Positions 19,250 to 27,785 of a stretch of 64,000 nt of DNA are shown here, piece after piece. Each line of letters starts with the position of its first letter. Within the stretch, counting starts at the first letter, position 1. The position numbers and the translations under genes are program-made. The notes beneath the pieces are model-generated. The model saw only the letters and a program-made list of their open reading frames with translations. It ran no database searches and was not told the origin of the DNA. This DNA is from Butyricicoccus pullicaecorum (lineage in GTDB: Bacteria > Bacillota > Clostridia > Oscillospirales > Butyricicoccaceae), in assembly GCA_018366195.1 (NCBI GenBank), contig JAGZIN010000001.1:223496-287495 (forward strand). The letters run 5' to 3'.

Positions 19250-19544
19250 GGGGGGTGATTGTGAATTATTTATGACATAACCGTATTCTCACGGTGATTT
19301 TCTGCAAAACAGATGTATTTTTTCGCGGAGAATCGGGAGCTTTACCGTGTATTTCGAGCTGCCAAAAAACATTTTATGATATTTTTCTGGAAATATACAT
19401 AGAACAGGGATACAATCCCGTTTGAACAGCATAAAATAAAATTTTGCAGGAAAAGATTCTTTTGACAAGGAAATGATGGAGAAAATCTGCTTTTGCGGAA
19501 TGATACACGGGCTAAAATCCTGCGATGTATGCGGGGAAAACGTC

Positions 19545-19573
19545 TTGTTTGCTTCTGAAAACTCTGTTATACT
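19545..19573 (+). promoter_or_regulatory. Probable promoter of lepA
   Basis: TTGTTT (19545-19550), 17 bases, then TATACT (19568-19573), about 65 bases before lepA. The rest of the 19250-19544 gap shows no gene or clear structure to me. Confidence 0.6.
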
Positions 19574-19637
19574 ATACAATATATACGCAAAATTTCCGAA
19601 AAGAAATTGGCGACGCTTTGCATAAAGGAGAATGTAT

Positions 19638-21446
19638 GTGAAAAACCAGCAAAACATTCGCAATTTTTCCATCATCGCGCACATTGACCATGGTAAATCT
19701 ACATTGGCAGATCGTCTGCTTGAGCAGTGCAAGGCGGTCACACAGCGCGAAATGGAAGAACAGCTGCTTGATAATATGGATTTGGAGCGCGAACGCGGCA
19801 TTACCATTAAGGCGCGTGCGGTGCGTATGGACTATCAGGCAGACAATGGCGAAATTTATCATATGAATCTCATTGATACCCCGGGACATGTGGACTTTAA
19901 CTATGAGGTTTCCCGCTCGCTGGCAGCCTGTGAAGGTGCTCTGCTCGTGGTAGATGCCGCACAGGGCATTGAGGCACAGACGCTGGGAAATACTTATCTG
20001 GCACTCGAACATGATTTGGAGGTTGTGCCTGTTATCAATAAGATTGATTTGCCTGCGGCAGAGCCGCAGCGCGTCAAGCAGGAAATCGAGGATATCATCG
20101 GCATACCTGCCGAAGATGCACCGGAAATTTCCGCCAAGGTGGGGCTGAATATCCATGACGTGCTCGAACGCATCGTCAGCGATATTCCGGCACCAAAGGG
20201 AGACCCCAATGCGCCGCTGCGTGCGCTGATTTTTGACAGCCAGTACGACCCCTATAAGGGTGTCATTGTCTATATGCGTCTGATGGAAGGTGAAATGAAG
20301 CCGGGCATGAAGGTGCGTATGATGGCGACCGGTGCTGAGTTTCAGGTGATTGAGTGTGGTTATATGCACCCGCTCGGACTGACAGCCTCGGATTCTCTCT
20401 CTGCGGGTGAGGTTGGATACTTTACAGCATCTATCAAAAATGTTGCGGATACCCGTGTCGGTGATACCGTGACCGGTGTGGAACGTCCAACGGAACAGGC
20501 ACTGCCGGGCTATCGCAAGGCGCAGCCAATGGTTTACTGCGGCATTTATACCGAGGACGGCTCCAAGTATCCGGACTTGCGTGATGCACTGGAAAAATTA
20601 CAGCTCAATGATGCGGCGCTGTCCTTTGAACCGGAATCCTCCATTGCGCTGGGCTTTGGCTTCCGCTGCGGATTTTTGGGAATGCTGCACATGGAAATCA
20701 TTCAGGAGCGTCTGGAGCGAGAATTTGATTTGGACTTGGTAACAACGCTGCCGTCTGTTGTTTATCAAATTATAAAAACCGATGGCTCGACCATCTGGAT
20801 TGACAATCCCCATGATTATCCAGACCCTGCGCTGATTGAGGAGGCAAAAGAGCCGTTTGTCAAGGCGTCTATCATTACACCGCAGGAGTTTGTAGGCAAT
20901 ATTATGCCAATGTGTCAGGAGCGCCGCAGTGTGTTCAAGGATATGAAATATCTGGATTCTACTCTCGTGGAGCTGCACTATGAAATGCCAATTAACGAAA
21001 TTATTTATGATTTCTTTGATGCCCTCAAGGCGCGTACAAAGGGCTATGCCTCTTTGGACTATGAGCTGAGTGATTACCGCAAAAGTGACCTTGTAAAGGT
21101 AGATATGCTGCTCAACGGGGATCAGGTTGATGCGCTGTCTTTCATTGCGCATCGTGAAAAAGCGTATGGACGTGCGCGCCGTATCTGTGAAAAGCTCAAG
21201 GAGAATATTCCGCGTCAGCTGTTTGAGGTGCCGATTCAGGCGGCGATTGGCGGCAAGGTCATTGCCAGAGAAACTGTAAAGGCAGTGCGTAAGGACGTGC
21301 TGGCAAAATGCTATGGCGGTGACATTACCCGAAAGAAGAAGCTGCTCGAAAAGCAGAAGGAAGGCAAAAAGCGTATGCGCACGCTGGGTACGGTACAGGT
21401 GCCGACCGAAGCGTTTATGGCGGTACTCAAGCTGGATGAAGAATAA
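19638..21446 (+). CDS. lepA: Elongation factor 4 (LepA)
   Basis: LepA/EF4 is a ribosome-associated GTPase linked to back-translocation and 30S biogenesis. It shows AHIDHGKSTLADRLL, DTPGHVDFNYEVSRSL, NKIDLPAAEPQ and the LepA-specific C-terminal domain ending GTVQVPTEAFMAVL. GTG at 19638 is preferred because AAAGGAG lies seven bases upstream; ATG at 19632 would sit almost on the ribosome binding site. The product is then 602 residues, the normal size. hemW begins inside its last codons. Confidence 0.96.
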   Translation: MKNQQNIRNFSIIAHIDHGKSTLADRLLEQCKAVTQREMEEQLLDNMDLERERGITIKARAVRMDYQADNGEIYHMNLIDTPGHVDFNYEVSRSLAACEGALLVVDAAQGIEAQTLGNTYLALEHDLEVVPVINKIDLPAAEPQRVKQEIEDIIGIPAEDAPEISAKVGLNIHDVLERIVSDIPAPKGDPNAPLRALIFDSQYDPYKGVIVYMRLMEGEMKPGMKVRMMATGAEFQVIECGYMHPLGLTASDSLSAGEVGYFTASIKNVADTRVGDTVTGVERPTEQALPGYRKAQPMVYCGIYTEDGSKYPDLRDALEKLQLNDAALSFEPESSIALGFGFRCGFLGMLHMEIIQERLEREFDLDLVTTLPSVVYQIIKTDGSTIWIDNPHDYPDPALIEEAKEPFVKASIITPQEFVGNIMPMCQERRSVFKDMKYLDSTLVELHYEMPINEIIYDFFDALKARTKGYASLDYELSDYRKSDLVKVDMLLNGDQVDALSFIAHREKAYGRARRICEKLKENIPRQLFEVPIQAAIGGKVIARETVKAVRKDVLAKCYGGDITRKKKLLEKQKEGKKRMRTLGTVQVPTEAFMAVLKLDEE

Positions 21447-22560
21447 GGACACGCTGGGGCTGTATCTGCATGTCCCGTTTTGTGCATCAAAATGTCACTA
21501 CTGTGATTTTTATTCTTTCGCAGGCGATAGCGTGCAGATAGATGGGTATATTGCCGCTATGTGTCGGGAAATCGCGAGCGTGTGTTCTCTGTTTTCGGAA
21601 AGACCGGTCGATACCGTGTACTTTGGCGGAGGTACTCCATCTGTTCTTGGGGGTGCGCGTTTGGGTACATTGCTGCAAGCCGTGCGTACACATTTTCAGG
21701 TCATGGAAAATGCGGAAATCACGGTTGAGTGTAATCCGGATTCCATAGATGTATCACTGCTGCGAGCGCTCAGACAGGCAGGGGTCAACCGTCTGTCGGT
21801 GGGCGTACAGTCGGCGCATGATGAGGAGCTTCGGTTGCTGGGACGGCGGCATACCTTTGCACAGGCAAAGCAGGCAATTCTTCTTGCGAGGCAAATGGGA
21901 TTTGATAACATCAGCTTGGACCTCATGTATGGACTGCCGCAGCAGACCGAACAGGACTTCATGCAGTCTGTACAAGCGCTGTTGGAGCTGGAACCTGCCC
22001 ACCTGTCCTGTTACAGCTTAAAGCTGGAGGCAGGAACCCGTATGGCAGAGCAGAACCCCAGATTGCCGGACGGAGATGCGCAGGCAGAGATGTATCTCCA
22101 TCTGTGTGACAGATTGGACAAAGCCGGATATCAGCATTATGAAATATCCAACTGGGCAAAGCCAAACAGGGAATCCAGACATAACAGCCGTTACTGGAAA
22201 CTGTCTGATTATCTGGGTCTGGGACCCGGGGCACATTCCTGTATTGCGGGAAAACGCTTTGCTTATCCAGATGATTTACAGGCATTTTGTAATGCACCCA
22301 AGAGGATCGCGGAGGAACCGGTTGCCGGATTTCCACCGTATGCCGAATATATTATGCTGTGCCTGCGCACACAGGCAGGCATTTCTGTCAGCGAATTTGA
22401 AGCGCGGTTTGACCGCAGCTTTGCGCCCTATGCGCAAAGATTACAGAGTTTGTGCAAAGCAGGTCTTACAAAACAAACAGAACATGGCTGGCAGCTGACA
22501 GATGCTGGCTTTCTGGTTTCCAATTTGATTATCACAGATACACTGTGTGTAGATGACTGA
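21436..22560 (+). CDS. hemW: Radical SAM heme chaperone HemW (coproporphyrinogen III oxidase-like)
   Basis: The protein is a radical SAM enzyme with the CxxxCxxC cluster ligands Cys16, Cys20 and Cys23 (FCASKCHYCDF), the FGGGTPS motif, ECNPDS and RLSVGVQS, all typical of HemN/HemW. The extra Cys that follows the cluster in true HemN (CxxxCxxCxC) is replaced by Phe after CDF, which fits HemW, a heme chaperone, better than an oxidase. ATG at 21436 overlaps the end of lepA by 11 bases, giving 374 residues. lepA-hemW is a common Firmicute pair. Confidence 0.9.
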   Translation: MKNKDTLGLYLHVPFCASKCHYCDFYSFAGDSVQIDGYIAAMCREIASVCSLFSERPVDTVYFGGGTPSVLGGARLGTLLQAVRTHFQVMENAEITVECNPDSIDVSLLRALRQAGVNRLSVGVQSAHDEELRLLGRRHTFAQAKQAILLARQMGFDNISLDLMYGLPQQTEQDFMQSVQALLELEPAHLSCYSLKLEAGTRMAEQNPRLPDGDAQAEMYLHLCDRLDKAGYQHYEISNWAKPNRESRHNSRYWKLSDYLGLGPGAHSCIAGKRFAYPDDLQAFCNAPKRIAEEPVAGFPPYAEYIMLCLRTQAGISVSEFEARFDRSFAPYAQRLQSLCKAGLTKQTEHGWQLTDAGFLVSNLIITDTLCVDD

Positions 22561-22610
22561 TAAAGAAACGATACAATCTTGATTATTATGGACTATGGAG
22601 GAATTTTATT

Positions 22611-22880
22611 ATGCGTGCTGTTATTACAGTGGTAGGTAAGGACAGAACAGGTATTATTGCCGCAATTTCGCAGGCGTTGTCTGACCATCATGTAAATATT
22701 CAGGATATTTCTCAAAATGTTATGGACGAAATGTTTGCGATGGTGATGTTTGTGGATATTACTGCATGTACGGTTCCCTTTGATGCACTTTGCACTGCGC
22801 TCGACGGGGTGGGTGCACAGATGGGCATGAAAGTTCACTGCATGCATGAGGATATCTTCAATGCAATGCACCGTATTTGA
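22611..22880 (+). CDS. ACT domain-containing protein (UPF0237 family)
   Basis: An 89-residue single ACT domain: MRAVITVVGKDRTGIIAAIS at the start is the typical ligand-binding beta-alpha turn, and NIQDISQNVMDEMFAMVM the second strand-helix. Such stand-alone ACT proteins probably bind an amino acid and regulate a partner. It ends 35 bases before the UPF0210 gene, and this pair is conserved in many Firmicutes, which suggests joint function; the ligand and target are unknown. Confidence 0.88.
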   Translation: MRAVITVVGKDRTGIIAAISQALSDHHVNIQDISQNVMDEMFAMVMFVDITACTVPFDALCTALDGVGAQMGMKVHCMHEDIFNAMHRI

Positions 22881-22915
22881 CCGCAATATCAGGAAATGAG
22901 AGGTGCATCACAATT

Positions 22916-24280
22916 ATGTCAATGATAACCACAGGAGATGTTCTGGAAACCATTCAGATGATAGAGGAAGAACATCTGGATATCCGCACCATCACAATGG
23001 GGATTTCCCTGCGTGATTTGGCATCGGACGATATTCAGGTGCTGAGCAATAAGATTTATGACAAGGTAACACGACGCGCGGAGAATCTGGTCAAAACGGG
23101 TGAGCAAATCGAGCGGGAGCTTGGGATTCCGATTATTCATAAGCGTATTTCGGTCACTCCGATTGCAATGATTGGTGCAACGACCCATGCAGCAAGCTAT
23201 GTGCCGATTGCGCAGGCGCTTGACCGCGCAGCGGAAACGACAGGTGTCAACTTTGTAGGCGGTTTTTCGGCGCTGGTGCAGAAGGGCTTTGCAAAGGGAG
23301 ACGAGATTTTAATGCAGTCCATTCCGGAAGCCCTTGCCGTGACGAACTGTGTCTGTTCTTCGGTCAATGTGGCATCCACCAAGGCTGGAATCAATCTGGA
23401 CGCGGTGGCACAGATGGGGCGCATTATCAAGCAGACCGCCGAAATTACCAAGGAGCAAGGCTCAATGGGCTGTGCCAAGCTGGTTGTATTTGCCAACGCA
23501 GTAGATGATAACCCTTTTATGGCGGGGGCATTTCATGGAATTGGTGAGCCGGAAACCGTCATCAATGTGGGCGTTTCCGGACCGGGTGTTGTGCAGGCCG
23601 CCATTAAGCGTGCTGGAAACTGTTCCATCAATGAAGTGGCAGAAATCATCAAAAAGACTGCATTCAAGATTACTCGTATGGGACAGCTTGTGGGAACGCT
23701 GGCATCGGAGCGTTTAGGCGTGCCGTTTGGGATTGTGGACCTGTCTCTTGCACCCACTCCGGCGATTGGCGATTCGGTTGCCCGAATTCTGGAGGAGGTT
23801 GGTTTGGAAACCTGCGGCGGCTGTGGAACCACAGCGATTTTGGCAATGCTCAACGATGCGGTCAAGAAGGGCGGCGTAATGGCGTCCTCTCATGTCGGCG
23901 GATTGTCAGGCGCATTCATTCCGGTGTCGGAAGATGAAGGTATGATTGCAGCGGTACAGCAGGGAGCACTTTCTATGGAAAAGCTGGAGGCTATGACTGC
24001 TGTTTGTTCGGTGGGCATTGATATGGTTGCGGTTCCGGGGGATACGACCGCCGAGGTCATTTCTGGACTGATTGCAGATGAAATTGCGATTGGTGTCGTC
24101 AACAATAAGACCACTGCTGTGCGTGTGATTCCGGCGGTTGGCAAAAAGGTGGGTGAAATGGTAGAGTTCGGCGGCTTGTTGGGTTCGGCACCCATCATGC
24201 CGATTTCGACCAAATCGCCTGCAAAGTTTATTCATCGCGGCGGTCGGATTCCAGCACCAATTCACAGCCTGAAAAACTAA
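22916..24280 (+). CDS. UPF0210 (DUF711, PFL-like) family protein
   Basis: The 454-residue protein shows the family start TGDVLETIQMIEEEHLDIRTITMGISL and long Gly/Ala-rich stretches with an anaerobic PFL-like fold (GGFSALVQKGF, SSVNVASTKAGIN, CGGCGTTAILAMLNDAVKKGG). The family is annotated only as UPF0210; no enzymatic activity is established to my knowledge. ATG at 22916 is preceded by GAGAGGTG and matches the family's usual length of about 450; a longer frame from 22877 has no ribosome binding site. It follows the ACT-domain protein in one transcript. Confidence 0.9.
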   Translation: MSMITTGDVLETIQMIEEEHLDIRTITMGISLRDLASDDIQVLSNKIYDKVTRRAENLVKTGEQIERELGIPIIHKRISVTPIAMIGATTHAASYVPIAQALDRAAETTGVNFVGGFSALVQKGFAKGDEILMQSIPEALAVTNCVCSSVNVASTKAGINLDAVAQMGRIIKQTAEITKEQGSMGCAKLVVFANAVDDNPFMAGAFHGIGEPETVINVGVSGPGVVQAAIKRAGNCSINEVAEIIKKTAFKITRMGQLVGTLASERLGVPFGIVDLSLAPTPAIGDSVARILEEVGLETCGGCGTTAILAMLNDAVKKGGVMASSHVGGLSGAFIPVSEDEGMIAAVQQGALSMEKLEAMTAVCSVGIDMVAVPGDTTAEVISGLIADEIAIGVVNNKTTAVRVIPAVGKKVGEMVEFGGLLGSAPIMPISTKSPAKFIHRGGRIPAPIHSLKN

Positions 24281-24324
24281 TTGCCTGTATGGGCGAAATC
24301 ACTTGAAAAAGGAGCCTGAACGAT

Positions 24325-25956
24325 ATGGCATTGCAAAAGAATAAGGTATACCGTGCAGAAATCATAGACTATACAACAGATGGAAGCGGGGTAGCGCGAA
24401 TCGAAGGCATGGCTGTCTTTGTACCCAATACCGCTGTTGGGGATCAGTGTGATATTCGTATCGTAAAGGTGAATCAGAAAATGGCATTTGGCCGTCTGGA
24501 GAAGATTATCATTTTTTCTCATGACCGAATGGAGCCAGACTGCCCAATCGCAGATAAATGTGGTGGCTGCTGCTATCAGCATATCTCTTATGAAGCAGAG
24601 CTGCGTGCAAAACGCAAGAAAGTGGAAGATGCCCTAACAAGGATTGGCGGGGTATCCGGTGTACTGGACGGTATTACCGGTGCAGAGGATATCACAAGAT
24701 ACCGCAATAAGGCACAGTATCCGGTTGGTCAGGACGCACATGGGAGCTATGTTGGATTTTATCGTCCGCATAGCCATGATATTGTGCGGACAGAAGATTG
24801 CAAAATTCAGTCAGAACGGGCGAATCGTCTGGCACAGGCTGTTTGTGCGTGGATGGATACGCATGGAATTATGGCGTATCAGGAGAAAACGCATCAGGGG
24901 CTGATTCGTCATATTTATGTGAGAACAGGGGCGGTGAGTGGAGAAACACATCTGTGTCTGGTTGCAACCCGTGGCAAAGTTCCGGAGAAAGAGGACTTGA
25001 TTCAGCGTTTGACTGACGCAGAACCATCTCTTGTTGGCATTGTGGTCAATGTCAATAAGCGTGCAGATAATGTGATTTTGGGAGAGCGCACACTGACTCT
25101 TTGGGGAGAACCGGTCTTGCAGGATAGTTTGTGCGGCAATGTGTTTCGGTTGTCCCCGCATGCCTTTTATCAGGTCAATCATGCACAGACCGAACGCCTG
25201 TACCGCTATGTGATGGAGCAGGCTGCCCTGACCGGTCAGGAAACCGTGATTGATCTTTATTGCGGTGCGGGTACCATTACCCTTGCATTGGCAGAGCAGG
25301 CAAAGCGGGTCATTGGGGTAGAAATCGTACCCGAAGCCATTGAGAATGCCAGAGAAAATGCGGAGCGCAACGGGATTCAAAATGTAGAATTTTTGTGCGC
25401 AGATGCAGGGCAGGCGGCAATGCTCTTGGCAGAGCGCGGAGAATGTCCCGATGTCCTCACGGTTGACCCGCCTAGAAAGGGACTGGACGAACAGGCTGTT
25501 GAAGCCATCTGTCAGATGCAGCCATCTAAGATTGTCTATGTTTCTTGTGACCCTGCAACCTTAGCCCGTGATATAAAGCGTTTTTCACTCGAGGGATATC
25601 AGGTCGTTTGCGCACATGCTTTCGATTTGTTCCCACGAACGAAGCATGTGGAGACGGTAGTTCTTTTGTCCAGAAAAACTCCGGATGATACGATAGAGGT
25701 CGACTTAGACTTGGATGAGCTTGATATTACCGCTGCTGAGTCAAAGGCTACCTATCAGGAAATCAAGGATTATGTGCTGAAAGAATTTGGCTTAAAGGTT
25801 TCAACTTTATATATTTCCCAAATTAAACGCAAATGTGGTATTGATGTAGGAGAACATTACAATATTTCACAGAAAGAAAATCAGAAAGTACCACAATGCC
25901 CGAAAGAAAAGGAAGATGCTATCCGAGCTGCTCTTGAACATTTTGCGATGATCTAA
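24325..25956 (+). CDS. rlmD: 23S rRNA (uracil-C5)-methyltransferase RlmD-like, with element-derived C-terminal extension
   Basis: The enzyme uses SAM to methylate a uracil of 23S rRNA (U1939 and/or U747 type). Domains in order: N-terminal TRAM domain, 4Fe-4S Cys cluster C-x5-CGGC (about residues 73-82), SAM loop DLYCGAGTITLALAEQ (about 310), and the catalytic region IVYVSCDPATLARD. Canonical RumA/RlmD proteins stop soon after the HVETVVLLSR motif (about residue 443-452). This one runs on for some 90 residues with IKDYVLKEFGLKVSTLYISQIKRK. The GAGACGGT inside the VETV codons recurs at the far end of the mobile element, so the extension is encoded by inserted DNA. The enzyme core is intact and probably active. 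Confidence 0.92.
   Translation: MALQKNKVYRAEIIDYTTDGSGVARIEGMAVFVPNTAVGDQCDIRIVKVNQKMAFGRLEKIIIFSHDRMEPDCPIADKCGGCCYQHISYEAELRAKRKKVEDALTRIGGVSGVLDGITGAEDITRYRNKAQYPVGQDAHGSYVGFYRPHSHDIVRTEDCKIQSERANRLAQAVCAWMDTHGIMAYQEKTHQGLIRHIYVRTGAVSGETHLCLVATRGKVPEKEDLIQRLTDAEPSLVGIVVNVNKRADNVILGERTLTLWGEPVLQDSLCGNVFRLSPHAFYQVNHAQTERLYRYVMEQAALTGQETVIDLYCGAGTITLALAEQAKRVIGVEIVPEAIENARENAERNGIQNVEFLCADAGQAAMLLAERGECPDVLTVDPPRKGLDEQAVEAICQMQPSKIVYVSCDPATLARDIKRFSLEGYQVVCAHAFDLFPRTKHVETVVLLSRKTPDDTIEVDLDLDELDITAAESKATYQEIKDYVLKEFGLKVSTLYISQIKRKCGIDVGEHYNISQKENQKVPQCPKEKEDAIRAALEHFAMI
25648..25671. repeat. Left attachment site (attL) of the mobile element inside rlmD
   Basis: GTGGAGACGGTAGTTC and following bases encode VETVVLLS and match 17 of 24 positions at 39478-39501, including the shared core GAGACGGT (25651-25658). 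Its position at the point where the RlmD core ends supports the call. Confidence 0.7.
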
Positions 25957-25988
25957 AGGTCATTGCTGATTTCAAGGAGGAATAGCAT

Positions 25989-26360
25989 ATGAAGTCATTA
26001 TTCGAAGAAATGGGCGGTACATATACGCTCGGAGCAGATGGAATGTATTATCCGGATTTGGAACTTCCGGAGGAAGAACCGCATTACGGAAAGTACGGCA
26101 GAATGCGTCTGCGCTATCTGAAAGAACACCATAAGATGCTGTACAACACACTTTTGCTGGATGGAGAACTGGTCAAACATCTGAATGAGGTGGATGATAC
26201 CGCTAATCAAAGAATGGAACTGTTGACCCTGCAAATGCAGGAGCAGCAGGGCATAAACGAAGCATTAAAGGCTCGTGATCAGATGGCATGGGTTGGTGCT
26301 TGCAATAACATCCGAAATGCGGCAGAGGAAATTGTTTTGAATGAATTGATATGTTGTTAA
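25989..26360 (+). CDS. tnpV: Transposon-encoded protein TnpV
   Basis: A 123-residue protein with the TnpV pattern: an aromatic start (GGTYTLGADGMYYPDLELPEEE), GKYGRMRLRYLKEH, LLLDGELVKHLNEVD and a C-terminal helix with the AEEIVLNEL ending. TnpV was named in Tn4451-type mobilizable transposons; its function is unknown. ATG at 25989 follows AAGGAGGAATAGCAT. It lies immediately behind the element-supplied rlmD tail, as often seen next to such attachment sites. Confidence 0.82.
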   Translation: MKSLFEEMGGTYTLGADGMYYPDLELPEEEPHYGKYGRMRLRYLKEHHKMLYNTLLLDGELVKHLNEVDDTANQRMELLTLQMQEQQGINEALKARDQMAWVGACNNIRNAAEEIVLNELICC

Positions 26361-26400
26361 ATCGAGAAGGAGGGAGTGATGAATTCCCTCCTTCTCGATT
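26360..26400 (+). repeat. 16-bp perfect inverted repeat after tnpV
   Basis: AATCGAGAAGGAGGGA (26360-26375) and its exact complement (26385-26400) enclose a nine-base loop. No T-run follows, so it is not a standard intrinsic terminator although it may still protect the mRNA 3' end. The following gap up to 26565 is AT-rich and shows nothing else clear. Confidence 0.7.
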
Positions 26401-26564
26401 CTGAAGATATCATCTCTTTTGGAGAATGAAAAGGGATTTTGTAGAAAAATTTATGCTTATATACTAAAATGCACATAAGGAAATACAAAGCTCTACAAAT
26501 TATTTATTTATGTGTAACGAATGATGATTTCCGGGTACTAACTTAGCAGAAAGGAGGAAGTACG

Positions 26565-27050
26565 ATGGAATCAATGGAAGAAATATACCAAAACCACTCA
26601 AAAAAGGTCTATACGTTTCTACTAAGTAAAACATGTAACCATGAACTTGCAGAAGAATTAACACAGGAAACTTTCTTTTGCGCTGTAAATAGTATTAACA
26701 AGTTTAAAGGAAATAGCAGTGTATTGACATGGCTTTGTGGTATTGCTCAAAATCTTTGGCTCAAGTATTTAAGAGACAATAAATCATTTGAAGATTTATC
26801 AAATTATGAAGACATGTTGACAATTTCTTCTGCTGAAGATGAACTATTTATCCAGTGGGAAAATGTAGAGATATTGAAGTCGCTACATAATCTTGATGAA
26901 CCGATGAGGGAAGTTATGTATTTACGGTTGATTGGAGAAATATCTTTCGCTCAAATCGGTGAAATAATAGGCAAAAGTGAAAATTGGGCTCGTGTTAATT
27001 TTTATCGTGGAAAAAAAAGAATATTTGAGGAGATGAAGAAAAATGAATAA
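26565..27050 (+). CDS. ECF-family RNA polymerase sigma factor
   Basis: The 161-residue protein has sigma region 2 (AEELTQETFFCAVNSINKFKG with WLCGIAQNLWLKYLRD, about residues 25-75) and region 4 (LDEPMREVMYLRLIGEISFAQIGEIIGKSENWARVNFYRGK, about 107-150), with no region 1 or 3, i.e. an ECF sigma factor. ATG at 26565 follows AAAGGAGGAAGTACG. Its stop overlaps the start of the next gene, a zinc-finger anti-sigma factor. Both genes are clearly more AT-rich than the chromosome, which marks them as cargo of the element. Target promoters are unknown. Confidence 0.92.
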   Translation: MESMEEIYQNHSKKVYTFLLSKTCNHELAEELTQETFFCAVNSINKFKGNSSVLTWLCGIAQNLWLKYLRDNKSFEDLSNYEDMLTISSAEDELFIQWENVEILKSLHNLDEPMREVMYLRLIGEISFAQIGEIIGKSENWARVNFYRGKKRIFEEMKKNE

Positions 27051-27525
27051 AGAATTGCAGTGCAATATAGTCAATGATTTACTACCTTTATACATGGATG
27101 ATTTGACATCCGAGGAAACAAATTCATTTATTAAAAAGCATTTGGAAGAATGCCAAAATTGTCAGAATGAATACCGGACGTTTAAAGCAGAATTAAGTAA
27201 TTCAGCCAACAGGAATAATGCTACAAAAATGCAAGAGATTGATTATCTGAAAAAAATAAACATATATCAAAAAATGAATTTTGTTTTGGGTGCAATCATC
27301 AGCTTCCTGTTTGGGGCATGTTTACCTGTATTGAAAGTTGGCATACCTGTACTTCTAAACGGAGCAGTCCCTGATTATTATCTGGCACGACTTCAAATCG
27401 CATGGCATATCGGTCTTTTGAAAATGACAGTTTCTGGAGTAATAGTGTGCCTTATTTATATGATTATTATGTTTATAATCAAGAAAAAGCTAAACAGCAA
27501 AACCAGTCGAAATAGTCAACCGTAA
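27043..27525 (+). CDS. Membrane anti-sigma factor with zinc-finger (HC2) domain
   Basis: The 160-residue protein begins with a zf-HC2 anti-sigma domain: CNIVNDLLPLYMDDLTSEE and the ligand motif HLEECQNC at about residues 30-37. It then has two hydrophobic segments (about 75-100 and 125-148) and a basic end. It overlaps the sigma factor gene by eight bases, so the two are translationally coupled; the protein should hold the sigma factor at the membrane until a signal arrives. The signal is unknown. Confidence 0.88.
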   Translation: MNKELQCNIVNDLLPLYMDDLTSEETNSFIKKHLEECQNCQNEYRTFKAELSNSANRNNATKMQEIDYLKKINIYQKMNFVLGAIISFLFGACLPVLKVGIPVLLNGAVPDYYLARLQIAWHIGLLKMTVSGVIVCLIYMIIMFIIKKKLNSKTSRNSQP

Positions 27526-27709
27526 AGAGAGTGGCCTGTATCCATCGCTTCAATCTGGTTTTGCAATAAATATAAGGGATGACAGCATAAAATGCTATCG
27601 CCCTTTTACATCATTTAGAAAGAGCCATGACTGCACTCCATATCAGAGTGAAAGCCGTGGCTTTTAACTTGTGGTTAAGTTTTTATCTCCATGATTAACA
27701 ACTGCTCGA

Positions 27710-27738
27710 TTGTGCTATGAATATCAGCTTGCTATAAT
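27710..27738 (+). promoter_or_regulatory. Promoter of the XRE regulator gene
   Basis: TTGTGC (27710-27715), 17 bases, TATAAT (27733-27738), about 48 bases before the start codon. The preceding 27526-27709 stretch contains no gene that I can see. Confidence 0.65.
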
Positions 27739-27785
27739 AAAGACAACAAAGAGCTTTTTGTAATATCCTCAAAGGAGATTAAGAT

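Noticed and set aside
19289..19807. A 172-codon minus-strand frame in the hrcA-lepA gap
   Set aside because: Overlaps the lepA start, with low-complexity Ser/Phe-rich translation; a chance frame in AT-rich DNA.
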